Source of the DNA: Candidatus Edwardsiibacteriota bacterium
GTDB lineage: Bacteria; Edwardsbacteria; AC1; EtOH8
DNA length: 64,000 nt
Assembly: GCA_020053305.1 (NCBI GenBank)
Contig: JAGVNJ010000030.1
Coordinates: 1 to 64,000 of the forward strand
Direction: 5' to 3'
Part shown: positions 18,074-25,537 of the stretch, piece by piece
Numbering within the stretch: position 1 is the first letter of the stretch
Layout: each line of letters begins with the position of its first letter
Position numbers and translations under genes: made by a program
Notes under the pieces: model-generated
Databases searched by the model: none
What the model was told of the DNA's origin: nothing
What the model saw: only the letters and a program-made list of their open reading frames with translations

Positions 18074-18203
18074 ACCCGAAATACAAATCACGAAATACGA
18101 AACAAGCTCCCAATGCCCAAAATAAAAATGGACACAATAAGCGTTGCTTTTTTCGTCTTTCCGACTTCTCAACCAAACGACATAATTTAGAATAAACAAG
18201 GAC
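18074..18203. repeat. Left copy of a repeat flanking the CsgG-like gene
   Basis: The 13-mer CGAAATACGAAAC at 18091-18103 recurs exactly at 19445-19457, on the far side of the CsgG-like gene, within similar AT-rich surroundings (CCCAATGCCCAAAA here, ACCAATACCAAATT there). The right copy also has a near-complete inverted partner at 19533-19545. Confidence 0.6.
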
Positions 18204-19388
18204 ATGAAAATAAAGCGAATATTGACGGCCCTTCTAATCCTGTCGGCTGCCGCTATGGCCCAGAACAAAGTCGCCATTCTGGACTTTAAAAACAACGGCC
18301 CCGCAAGCCAGCAGCACCTCTCTGAGGGCATCGCCAACATGCTGGCGACCACGCTGGCGGGCAGCGCGGCCATCGAGGTGGTGGAGCGGTCGGCCCTGGA
18401 CAAGATAGTCCAGGAGATGAAACTGGGCATGACCGGGCTGGTCGATCCCAAATCAGCGGCCCAAGTGGGCAAAGTGGCCGGTGCCAACCTGGTGGTGATC
18501 GGCTCCTATACTGCGCTGGGCAAATCTATCCGGATCGACGCCAAGGTCGTGAATGTCGAGACAGCGGTGATCGTCAAAGGGGCCGCGGCCAGCGCCAAGG
18601 CAACGAGTCTCGAGAACCTGGACGATGCAGTCGACGCCCTGGCCCAGAAGCTTCTGACAAATCTTACCGGCGAACAGGTTAAGGCCAGGGTACAGGGCGA
18701 TCTCAATAAGGCGGGCCGGTTGGAATTCGCCTTCTCCGGTAAGGAGATGATCGCCCTGCTGATCGATGGCCAGATCATAGAGCCAGCCGAGGATCTGAAG
18801 GCTACGGTAGAACTTGCTCACGGCCGGCACAAGGTGCAGATTGAGCGGGCGAAAGGAATGTTTAAAAGCGTGACCGAGTTGGACACTCTGATTGAGATCC
18901 CGGGCGGGTACATCGTGCGGGCCGAATACAAGAACAAAAAACTGAACATATACGAAACCGTGCCGGTTCCAGGGAATAAAATTGAACAATCCGCCGTTAC
19001 AACCACGACGGCCGGAACTTCCACGGAGAAGGTAACGGCGGATTTCGGCCCGATGACGGGCAAAGTGTCCATAGAGTTTTCCGGCACGGCGCCCGCCGCC
19101 ACTTCTACTATCCAGGTCGAGTCCGGCCCTTCAAAGATTGTAATCTTAAGCAGCGAGGGCATGTGCGATGTCTATCTTGACGGGCAAAAACGGGCCAGCC
19201 TGCCGCTTTCGGGAATAGATGAAATGGCAACAGCAACAATCTATGATATCAAACCGGGAACTTATCATATCAAAATAGAAGGGTTTGATGCCTGGTATGA
19301 TGGCACCCTGACTGTGGGCAGCGGGGAAGAGATAAAAATCAAGGCCGAACCCAAATCGTTTAAGATCATCGGCCGGTCTAAGATATAA
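18204..19388 (+). CDS. CsgG/FlgO-like exported protein with C-terminal beta domain
   Basis: 394 residues with a signal peptide cleaved near AMA-QNK (residues 1-19). Residues about 20-160 match the CsgG/TolB-N style: KVAILDFKNNG, LSEGIANMLATTLAG, IEVVERSALDKIVQEMKLG, VGKVAGANLVVIGSY, and IDAKVVNVETA. The family forms periplasmic or outer-membrane assemblies that help secretion or envelope assembly. The C-terminal half carries PEGA-like beta segments (CDVYLDGQKRASLPLSG..., TYHIKIEGFDAWYDGTLTVGSG). There is no lipobox Cys, so it is not a classic CsgG lipoprotein. It has nothing obvious to do with hydrogenase and is flanked by copies of a repeat (18091, 19445), so it was probably inserted into the operon. 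Confidence 0.75.
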   Translation: MKIKRILTALLILSAAAMAQNKVAILDFKNNGPASQQHLSEGIANMLATTLAGSAAIEVVERSALDKIVQEMKLGMTGLVDPKSAAQVGKVAGANLVVIGSYTALGKSIRIDAKVVNVETAVIVKGAAASAKATSLENLDDAVDALAQKLLTNLTGEQVKARVQGDLNKAGRLEFAFSGKEMIALLIDGQIIEPAEDLKATVELAHGRHKVQIERAKGMFKSVTELDTLIEIPGGYIVRAEYKNKKLNIYETVPVPGNKIEQSAVTTTTAGTSTEKVTADFGPMTGKVSIEFSGTAPAATSTIQVESGPSKIVILSSEGMCDVYLDGQKRASLPLSGIDEMATATIYDIKPGTYHIKIEGFDAWYDGTLTVGSGEEIKIKAEPKSFKIIGRSKI

Positions 19389-19422
19389 TCCGTCACCCTG
19401 TCGGGGGCGGCCCTGCTTCTCA

Positions 19423-19576
19423 AATAAATACGAAAAACCAATATCGAAATACGAAACAAATACCAATACCAAATTGCAAATGAACAAAAATTGGGCGCTG
19501 TTTTAAGCGTTTGTGTTTTGGGTTTAAAGATTGTTTCGAATTTCGGATTTTGAATTTAGAATTTAAAGGAAATGTT
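19423..19576. repeat. Right copy of the repeat flanking the CsgG-like gene, with internal inverted repeat
   Basis: CGAAATACGAAAC (19445-19457) faces GTTTCGAATTTCG (19533-19545); the two are complementary at 12 of 13 positions, with about 75 bases between. Many bacterial intergenic regions contain such AT-rich AATTCGAAATACGAA-type repeats. The NuoB-like gene starts at 19577, directly after it. Confidence 0.6.
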
Positions 19577-20008
19577 ATGGCTTTAGAAAAATTGGTCAAA
19601 TGGTCCCGGGTGTCGTCGCCCTGGCTGCTCCATTTCAACAGCGGGGCCTGCAACGGATGCGACATCGAAACCCTGGCCGCCCTGATGCCCAGGTTCGACC
19701 TAGAGCGCTTCGGGGTGCTGCTTAAATCCACCCCCCGCCATGCCGATGTGCTGGTGTGCACCGGGGCGGTGACCCGCCAGCAGGTCTCCCGCTTAAAGAG
19801 GATCTACGAGCAGATGGCCGAGCCCAAATTCGTGGTGGCGGTGGGCGCCTGCGCCTGCTCCGGCAACGTCTTCCGGGGTTGTTACAGCGTGCTGGAAGGG
19901 GTCGACCAGGTGATCCCGGTCAATGCCTACATTCCCGGATGCGCGGCCAAGCCTGATGCCATCATCGACGGCGTGGCCAAGCTGCTGGGCGCTTTGAAGA
20001 ACGGCTGA
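19577..20008 (+). CDS. NuoB-like small subunit of group 4 [NiFe] hydrogenase
   Basis: 143 residues, the length of EchC/MbhJ/HycG-type subunits. It binds the proximal [4Fe-4S] cluster: CNGCD (about Cys30 and Cys33), GACACSG (Cys94/96 region) and PGCAA (about Cys125), the four-cysteine pattern of NuoB. It passes electrons between the ferredoxin-like subunit and the NiFe site. I chose the ATG at 19577 with AAAGGA just upstream; the open frame extends further up through repeat sequence, which is unlikely to be translated. The NuoC-like gene follows after 47 bases containing ATACAGAATACAGAATA simple repeats. Confidence 0.92.
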   Translation: MALEKLVKWSRVSSPWLLHFNSGACNGCDIETLAALMPRFDLERFGVLLKSTPRHADVLVCTGAVTRQQVSRLKRIYEQMAEPKFVVAVGACACSGNVFRGCYSVLEGVDQVIPVNAYIPGCAAKPDAIIDGVAKLLGALKNG

Positions 20009-20055
20009 CGTTTCCGAGAATACAGAATACAGAATATAGAAAACAGGAGATAAAA

Positions 20056-20517
20056 ATGACCTTTGAGGAAATAAAAAAGATCCTGGAGGAAAACCTGAAG
20101 GGCAAGATCAAGGAGCTGATCAATCCCTTCCCCCGACGAATGACTTTATGGGTGGACAAGGCCGATGCCATCGAAACCTGCCGGGCGCTCAAGGAGAAGG
20201 CCGGGTTCTACCATCTGTCCACCATTACCGGGCGCGACACCGGGGATAAGCTGGAGGCTCTGTATCACTTCGCCCAGAACGGCATGGCCCTGACCCTGCG
20301 CCTTCAGACCGATCGGAACGATCCTAAACTGCCGACCACCATAGCGGTCTACCCCGGGGCGATATTCTACGAGAGGGAGGTCCACGATCTGGTGGGCATA
20401 AATTTTGAAGACCATCCCGATATGCGCCCGCTGGTACTGCCCGATGAATGGCCCCAGGGCATCTATCCGCTGCGCAAGGACTGGCACTATAACCGGGAGA
20501 AGGGAGTCATAGAATGA
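20056..20517 (+). CDS. NuoC-like 30-kDa subunit of group 4 hydrogenase
   Basis: 153 residues, Complex1_30kDa family. Typical stretches: FYHLSTITGRDTGDKLEALYHF, a central strand region, and the signature YEREVHDLVGINFEDHPDMRPLVLPDEWPQGIYPLRKDW, which docks on the large subunit. It helps assemble the soluble arm and has no cofactor. An ACAGGAGATA site precedes the ATG. Its stop overlaps the start of the large subunit (ATGA, 20514-20517), so the two are coupled. Confidence 0.92.
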   Translation: MTFEEIKKILEENLKGKIKELINPFPRRMTLWVDKADAIETCRALKEKAGFYHLSTITGRDTGDKLEALYHFAQNGMALTLRLQTDRNDPKLPTTIAVYPGAIFYEREVHDLVGINFEDHPDMRPLVLPDEWPQGIYPLRKDWHYNREKGVIE

Positions 20518-21701
20518 GCACATTTATATTACCGGTAGGCCCGCAACATCCGGCCTTAAAAGAGCCCACCTCGTTCCGCTTTCTGGTGGACGGCGAGACC
20601 GTGGTCGACGCCGATCTCCGCTTGGGCTATAACCACCGGGGCATAGAGAAGGGCTGCGAGGAACGGACCTATATCCAGGATCTTTATCTGCTGGAAAGGG
20701 TCTGCGGCATCTGCTCCAACGTCCACATGACCGTTTTCGCCCAGGGGGTGGAGAAATTGATGGGCATCGAACCGCCCAAGCGGGGCCTGTTCATCCGTTG
20801 TTTGATGGGCGAGCTGGAGAGGGTCCATTCCCATCTGCTGTGGCTGGGGGTGGCCGGGCACGAGGTGGGTTTCGACACCTTCTTCATGTACACCTGGCGG
20901 GACCGCGAGATTGTCGAGGATATTCTGGAGATGGTCTCCGGCAACCGGGTCAACTACGGCATGCAGACCTTCGGCGGGGTGCGGCGCGACCTGGACGAGA
21001 TGCAGATCAGGAAGGTGCTGGACGGCATCGCCGCCCTTAAGGCCCGGACCCCGTATTACCTGAATATCGGAGCCTCCGAGCCGACTCTGGTGGCCCGCAT
21101 CGCCGGGGTGGGCAAACTGCCCCTGGAGAAGGCGGTGGAGCTGAACGCGGTGGGGCCGACCGCCAGGGCCTCCGGATGGAAGAGCGACGTCCGCCAGGAC
21201 GATCCCTATGCCGGTTTCGGCGAGCATATTCCCTTCAACATCGTCACCGATGAGGGAGGAGACGTGCTGGCCAGAGTGGTGGTTCGGGCCAAGGAACTGA
21301 TGGAATCATACAATATCTGCGAATACATCCTCAAGAACCTGCCTTCCGGGGACATTCGGGTCAAGGCCCCCCGCAAGGTCCCGGAGGGAGAGGTGGTCAG
21401 CCGGGCTGAGGCCCAGCGGGGCGAGTGCATTCACTACATCCGCTCCAACGGCACCGACAAGCCGGACCGGGTAAAGGTCCGGGCTCCGACCCTGGCCAAC
21501 TGGCCGGCCACCCTGTATATGTTGCGGGGCGGATACGTGGCCGATATTCCCATCGTGATGGCGGCCATCGATCCCTGCCTGTCCTGCACCGACCGGATGG
21601 CCATCATAACCGACCCCAAGGGCAATGAGAAGGTCTGGGACTGGGAAACCCTGCGTCAGTATGGGATAGATTTCTACCGCAAACGCGGAATAAAATTGTA
21701 G
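20514..21701 (+). CDS. Catalytic large subunit of group 4 [NiFe] hydrogenase (NuoD/EchE-like)
   Basis: 395 residues. The N-terminal L1 motif is RVCGICSNVH (about 62-71) and the C-terminal L2 motif is DPCLSCTDR (about 353-361), so all four cysteine ligands of the NiFe centre are present; this is a hydrogenase and not a quinone-type NuoD. About 34 residues follow CTDR, beginning with Met, which fits removal of a C-terminal peptide by a HycI-type protease; such a gene lies at 27107. Other conserved stretches: GPQHPALKEPTSFRF, LGYNHRGIEKGCEERTY, GELERVHSHLLWLGVAGHEVGFDT. A degraded second copy of its last 14 codons occurs at 22421-22465. Confidence 0.95.
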   Translation: MSTFILPVGPQHPALKEPTSFRFLVDGETVVDADLRLGYNHRGIEKGCEERTYIQDLYLLERVCGICSNVHMTVFAQGVEKLMGIEPPKRGLFIRCLMGELERVHSHLLWLGVAGHEVGFDTFFMYTWRDREIVEDILEMVSGNRVNYGMQTFGGVRRDLDEMQIRKVLDGIAALKARTPYYLNIGASEPTLVARIAGVGKLPLEKAVELNAVGPTARASGWKSDVRQDDPYAGFGEHIPFNIVTDEGGDVLARVVVRAKELMESYNICEYILKNLPSGDIRVKAPRKVPEGEVVSRAEAQRGECIHYIRSNGTDKPDRVKVRAPTLANWPATLYMLRGGYVADIPIVMAAIDPCLSCTDRMAIITDPKGNEKVWDWETLRQYGIDFYRKRGIKL

Positions 21702-21868
21702 CCACTATTTTTTGAGAACGGGGGAAAGGAGAAAACTATGATCAAGTTTCTCACTGCGCTGATTGAAAAGGAAGGCGACGGTTACGTTTCATTGTGCCCG
21801 GAGTTGGATATCGCCAGCCAGGGCGGGACGATAGAGGAAGCCAAAAGCAACCTGCAAGAGGCGCTGGA
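21652..21868 (+). repeat. Direct repeat copy 1: hydrogenase tail plus start of hicB
   Basis: This segment and 22416-22634 match along about 217 bases with scattered substitutions. Copy 1 covers the last codons of the large hydrogenase subunit, the spacer with its ribosome-binding site, and the first half of hicB. It marks an old duplication. Confidence 0.85.
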
Positions 21869-21959
21869 GCTTTTCTTTGAATGCGCTTCACCAGAAGAAA
21901 AAAAGCGGCGTTTGCACAATGAAGTTTACGTGACAAACGTTCAGGTGGCGGTTGGGTAG
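21738..21959 (+). CDS. hicB: HicB-type antitoxin
   Basis: 73 residues. The start MIKFLTALIEKEGDGYVSLCPELDIASQGGTIEEAKSNLQEALELFFE is the HicB partial RNase H-like fold. HicB binds and silences HicA and often represses its own operon, but this version is short and lacks a clear C-terminal DNA-binding domain. It lies 36 bases after the hydrogenase large subunit gene, with a GGAAAGGAG site, and overlaps hicA by 8 bases. The order antitoxin-then-toxin is the less usual but known one. Its first half is duplicated at 22502, fused to another protein. Confidence 0.88.
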   Translation: MIKFLTALIEKEGDGYVSLCPELDIASQGGTIEEAKSNLQEALELFFECASPEEKKRRLHNEVYVTNVQVAVG

Positions 21960-22173
21960 GCTGCTGGTACTTTCGGGCGCTGATGTTTACCGCATCCTGT
22001 TCCGGCAGGGTTTTAAGGAAGTCCGGAGACGCGGAAGCCATATCTTGATGCAAAAAATGACAGAGGATGGCACCATCACAGTTCCTGTTCCCGACCATAA
22101 GGAACTGCGCATTGGAACATTGTTTTCGATCATTAGGCAGTCACAGGTTTCCCGCAGCGAATTTGAAGGTTGA
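21952..22173 (+). CDS. hicA: HicA-type mRNA interferase toxin
   Basis: 73 residues. The double-stranded-RNA-binding-like fold is visible: GRLLVLSGADVYRILFRQGFKEVRRRGSHILMQK, with the catalytic His in GSH, then TVPVPDHKELRIGTLFSIIRQSQVS, the family signature VPxHxELxxGTLxxIIR. It cleaves mRNA or tmRNA when not bound by HicB. The start is a TTG that lies within the end of hicB (TTGGGTAG), placing translation of the toxin under coupling to the antitoxin. Full length for the family, so the toxin appears intact. Confidence 0.9.
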   Translation: MGRLLVLSGADVYRILFRQGFKEVRRRGSHILMQKMTEDGTITVPVPDHKELRIGTLFSIIRQSQVSRSEFEG

Positions 22174-22179
22174 TGCCTC

Positions 22180-22407
22180 ATGAAGAAAAGTAGTAAGCAT
22201 ATCTGTAGCGACCTGAGGGCCGAGTACGACTTTTCCTCTATGAAGGGCGGAGTCCGGGGAAAATATGCCAAGCGGTATACGGCCGGGACCAATTTGGTGT
22301 TGCTGGACAAGGATGTGGCTAAATCATTTCCCACCGACGAGGCGGTAAACAAGGCGTTGCGGTTTGTTCTCAAGGCTGCTGATATGGCCAAGCCAAAGCA
22401 TACATAG
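22180..22407 (+). CDS. Small antitoxin-like hypothetical protein
   Basis: 75 residues. The core SDLRAEYDFSSMKGGVRGKYAKRYTAGTNLVLLDKDVAKSFPTDEAVNKALRFVL has the GVRGKY and NLVxLDxDVAxxFP pattern of a small widespread protein family that I remember next to toxin genes; the family has no role I can name. It follows hicA by 6 bases, so it may be part of the same operon. The next gene is separated by the second copy of the hydrogenase-tail repeat. Confidence 0.7.
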   Translation: MKKSSKHICSDLRAEYDFSSMKGGVRGKYAKRYTAGTNLVLLDKDVAKSFPTDEAVNKALRFVLKAADMAKPKHT

Positions 22408-22415
22408 GTGCTCTT

Positions 22416-22634
22416 TGCGCCAGTACTGGATAGATTTTTACCGCAAACGCGGGATAAAGTTGTAATTACTTCTATTTGGGAACAGGGGAAAGGTGAAAAC
22501 TATGATCAAGTTCCTAACTGTGCTGATTGAAAAGGGAGGAGACGGGTATGCTCCCCTGTGCCCGGTGTTGGATATCGCCAGTCAAGGCGGGACGTTAGAA
22601 GAAGCCGAAAATAATTTGCATGAGACAATGGACA
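22416..22634 (+). repeat. Direct repeat copy 2: hydrogenase-tail remnant plus hicB start
   Basis: It matches 21652-21868. It still encodes QYWIDFYRKRGIKL and a stop, the end of the hydrogenase large subunit, although no such gene precedes it here, and then a HicB start that now runs into a different protein. Imperfect identity shows the event is old, or that the copy came from a related strain. Confidence 0.85.
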
Positions 22635-23635
22635 TTCCCCCCGTGTGCACTACCAAAGATGAGAATACGAAACGGTTGCATCAGGTACCACACAAATTAT
22701 ATGAAAAGTGTTTAAACAATCTAATCAAAAACAAAAATATTAACCGCTGTTTGACAGTTATTCCAGTTATTTTCTTTTTTTTGCTAGGCCCATTACATGC
22801 AGATAAGGTTAATGAATACAAAGCAGTAACGGATTTATGGATTGATGGTTTTGGCGAAAAAGCACTAAAAATAGTAGATGATAGTTTAACACACGATTCG
22901 TTAGATATAGACTTATTGTGCCTCCGGGGGTTACTTTATGTAAGTATGACTGAATATGAAAAGGCACTTAATGATTTTGATAAGGCAAAAGAGAGAAACG
23001 TCTCTTGTTATTTACCTTATAGTTGTAAAGCCATCTACTATTTAAACATTGCTAGTTACAATAAAGCAATAGAAAATTGCAATATATCGATATCATTAAA
23101 AGACGATGACTATGATGCTTATTTTTATAGAGGTTTGGCATACCTAAAATTAGGCAAGTTGGAGGAATGTATCGATGATTTTAGCAAATACATTTTCTAC
23201 AGACCCGATTATATAAACGGTTATGAGATGCGCGGTTGTGCTTATATGCTTATGAAACAATATCGATTGGCGTTGTTGGATTTTAATAAAAGCATACAAT
23301 TAAATCCCAATTTAACAGATGTATATGTATTGCGTGCTATGATATATACGGTTGGTTTGAGGGAAAATTCATTAGCAATTAATGATTACACAAAGGCATT
23401 ATTGCTTTTTGACAAACGGACAGAAGTTTTGAAACAATATTATAAAGATAAAGATAAAGATATAAGAGATTATTTTATGCACAATAATTCTCCAATGCTT
23501 TATACAAAAAGTGATATATTTTTCAGAAGGGGGCTTAGCTATATAATATTATCTGACAAGACAAAGGGACTGCGGGATATTAAAAAAGCAGCATATTTAG
23601 GTAATTCTGACGCGATAAAATATTTACAAGAATAA
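22502..23635 (+). CDS. Chimeric gene: HicB N-terminal half fused to an exported TPR protein
   Basis: 377 residues from the ATG that matches the hicB start. Residues 1 to about 45 are a HicB copy (MIKFLTVLIEKGGDGYAPLCPVLDIASQGG). After a short bridge comes a hydrophobic stretch (CLTVIPVIFFFLLGPLHA, about 76-93) that looks like a signal peptide with cleavage after LHA, then about seven tetratricopeptide-like repeats (for example YEKALNDFDKAKERN, YNKAIENCNISISLK, YRLALLDFNKSIQLNPN). The TPR part is AT-rich and was probably a separate exported protein that lost its own start; an internal TTG (about 22676) could still serve. TPR proteins bind partners; the caspase-like gene lies 1.1 kb downstream. 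Confidence 0.65.
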   Translation: MIKFLTVLIEKGGDGYAPLCPVLDIASQGGTLEEAENNLHETMDIPPVCTTKDENTKRLHQVPHKLYEKCLNNLIKNKNINRCLTVIPVIFFFLLGPLHADKVNEYKAVTDLWIDGFGEKALKIVDDSLTHDSLDIDLLCLRGLLYVSMTEYEKALNDFDKAKERNVSCYLPYSCKAIYYLNIASYNKAIENCNISISLKDDDYDAYFYRGLAYLKLGKLEECIDDFSKYIFYRPDYINGYEMRGCAYMLMKQYRLALLDFNKSIQLNPNLTDVYVLRAMIYTVGLRENSLAINDYTKALLLFDKRTEVLKQYYKDKDKDIRDYFMHNNSPMLYTKSDIFFRRGLSYIILSDKTKGLRDIKKAAYLGNSDAIKYLQE

Positions 23636-23830
23636 TATAACATAAGTAGTATGCCCTATCTCGTTAAATACTGAACACAATGGGCTGCGCAATTTTACAT
23701 AGCTACTGAATTAACAAAACGCAACTGTTATGTCTCTCGTACTGTTTAACTCGCTTGCTTCATCTTTGTTTAGCACCTTCGTCATGGCTGTTTTGTTTTT
23801 GCCGAAAAACTAAAAAATGGGATTACTGTT

Positions 23831-24298
23831 ATGAATTTTAAATCATATTCAATAATTTTATTACTGTTTAGCATAAGCTGTGCGCCCCAAATTGATAAAA
23901 ATAAATTTGAAAATGTTAACCGTGCTGCTAAAACAATAGAGGGTTCAGTTAAGATTGGTGTTAACTATCAGAGATTTAGTGAATTATTGCAAAATATGTC
24001 TACAGAAGCAACTATTGTAAAAGATCAAATCAAAACAGAAGAAGAAGCGGAATTATTAAAAAGATATGAAATAATTTTAGAAACATATCAGGAAAGTGGT
24101 ATAGTTTGGCAAAATATGAGGTATGGATATATATATGTTGAAGGAGAGATAGAAGCAATAGTGGTAAAATACAATTTACCGACTGAAACACATAAATTCC
24201 CTCGGAAATTCAGGACAATATCGGGCAATGTAATTCAACTAATATGGGAAACAGCACGTATCAAAACTGATTCTGCAAATGTTATATTAAACAAATGA
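23831..24298 (+). CDS. Predicted lipoprotein, function unknown
   Basis: 155 residues. A lipoprotein signal is clear: MNFKSYSIILLLFSISCAPQ with the lipid-bearing Cys at position 17. The rest is helical and charged with no recognised family. AT-rich like its neighbours. The 195-base gap before it shows no clear promoter. It is followed 22 bases later by the small membrane-protein gene, and together with the TPR and caspase-like genes it may form one module. Confidence 0.6.
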   Translation: MNFKSYSIILLLFSISCAPQIDKNKFENVNRAAKTIEGSVKIGVNYQRFSELLQNMSTEATIVKDQIKTEEEAELLKRYEIILETYQESGIVWQNMRYGYIYVEGEIEAIVVKYNLPTETHKFPRKFRTISGNVIQLIWETARIKTDSANVILNK

Positions 24299-24320
24299 AA
24301 CATAAATGTTTCACAAGTAA

Positions 24321-24761
24321 ATGATTATGAAGTTTGATATTACATCGGCAGCAATAGCTACGTTAATATCAACGGCAGTTAACGTTTTTATTAACTTGAA
24401 AATGCGCAATGGTGATGAGGCAAAGCGCTTACAAGAGCAGTTACACGATATTAATAAAATATCAATAGAGTACCCTTATTTTGAGGACCCCGAATTTACT
24501 AACAAATGGAATAATCGTGGAAAATCAGACCCACAATATTTGCGTTATGAAAATTATTGTGCCATAATATTTAACTTTTTGGAACGCCTCTTCTATCATT
24601 GTAATTTTAATGACAAAAAGATCAATGGTTATGTAAATGCAAAAGATTGGGTAAGAAATCATCAGCAGTGTTGGGAAAACCCAACATCTGCTTTTGAGAA
24701 TGCCGATAGCTACCCAAAAAGGTTTAGGGAACGTATTTTGGAGTATTTAAAAAATTATTAG
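24321..24761 (+). CDS. Small membrane-anchored protein upstream of the caspase-like gene
   Basis: 146 residues. One hydrophobic helix near the N-terminus (about 8-26, ITSAAIATLISTAVNVFIN) and then a cytoplasmic or periplasmic helical domain rich in Asn, Trp and Tyr. No family recognised. A second ATG six bases in (24327) could be the true start. Its stop overlaps the likely start of the caspase-like gene by 5 bases, which suggests translational coupling and a shared function. Confidence 0.6.
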   Translation: MIMKFDITSAAIATLISTAVNVFINLKMRNGDEAKRLQEQLHDINKISIEYPYFEDPEFTNKWNNRGKSDPQYLRYENYCAIIFNFLERLFYHCNFNDKKINGYVNAKDWVRNHQQCWENPTSAFENADSYPKRFRERILEYLKNY

Positions 24762-25521
24762 GAAAGCATTAATAATCGTTTGTCCGGGAGAAAAACAACG
24801 TCAACAAGGTTGCAACCCATTATCTGGCGTAAAGGTTGATGCCGAAAAGTTACAGTCTTTTCTTTTAAGTGATATTGGTGGTGCTTGGGCTGATGATGAA
24901 ATTGAGGTGCTTAGTGATCCCACAAAAAAAGAAGTTACAATAAGTTTAAATTCAGTAGCTTTCTCGGATTATGCATTAGTGGTTTTTTCCGGTCACGGTT
25001 ACACAAATAGAATGGATAACAGAACCTATTTAGCACTTGCTGATTCAGATATTGCTGAAAGTCAATTGGTGTGTTGTGCAAAGCAAACCATAATACTTGA
25101 TTCTTGTCGTGAATATCATACACCGATACAAGAAATGAGGAAATTTGCTGATGGCCTTGGTGCATCAGTCTCTGGTCAGATTCCTAACGCACGATTATTA
25201 TATAACCAAGAAATAGAAAAGGCTAAAGATGGTATAATTTATATGCATGCAGCCAGCATCGATCAACCTGCATCGGTTTATTCGGAAGGTTCATGCTATA
25301 TACAATCTTTACTTGAAGTCAGTAATACTTTTGGTAAATCAACAGGTTCTTTGCAAATTTTAAATGTTTATTCCGCGCATGATAGGGCCATTGAGGTCTT
25401 AAAAAGGGAGTACCCATTGGAAGCACAAAATCCAACAATAACAGGTAGTATTAAAAGATGGGATTGGTTTCCATTTGCTCTTAGAGCTCAAGAAGAATTA
25501 TATTATGTTTTCGATAATTAA
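24757..25521 (+). CDS. Caspase-like (clan CD) protease with a probable ATT start
   Basis: 254 residues if begun at ATT 24757, or 204 if begun at GTG 24907. The longer form is favoured because the upstream codons encode the missing first caspase strand and helix, RKALIIVCPG...LSGVKVDAEKLQSFL. The catalytic pair is seen in VVFSGHGY (His80) and IILDSCRE (Cys117) in long-form numbering. The C-terminal half (DGIIYMHAAS..., GSCYIQSLLEV) fits the small-subunit strands. No ATG, GTG or TTG occurs between the preceding in-frame stop (24748-24750) and the conserved strand; ATT is the codon where Met is expected. Bacterial caspase-like proteases often act in immunity or cell death by cutting partner proteins. 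AT-rich; same direction as NuoH, 16 bases downstream. Confidence 0.75.
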   Translation: MRKALIIVCPGEKQRQQGCNPLSGVKVDAEKLQSFLLSDIGGAWADDEIEVLSDPTKKEVTISLNSVAFSDYALVVFSGHGYTNRMDNRTYLALADSDIAESQLVCCAKQTIILDSCREYHTPIQEMRKFADGLGASVSGQIPNARLLYNQEIEKAKDGIIYMHAASIDQPASVYSEGSCYIQSLLEVSNTFGKSTGSLQILNVYSAHDRAIEVLKREYPLEAQNPTITGSIKRWDWFPFALRAQEELYYVFDN

Positions 25522-25537
25522 CATAAATGAGGTTTAA

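Noticed and set aside
23636..23830. Gene or promoter in the gap before the lipoprotein
   Set aside because: No frame of useful length with a start site and no convincing -35/-10 pair at proper spacing.
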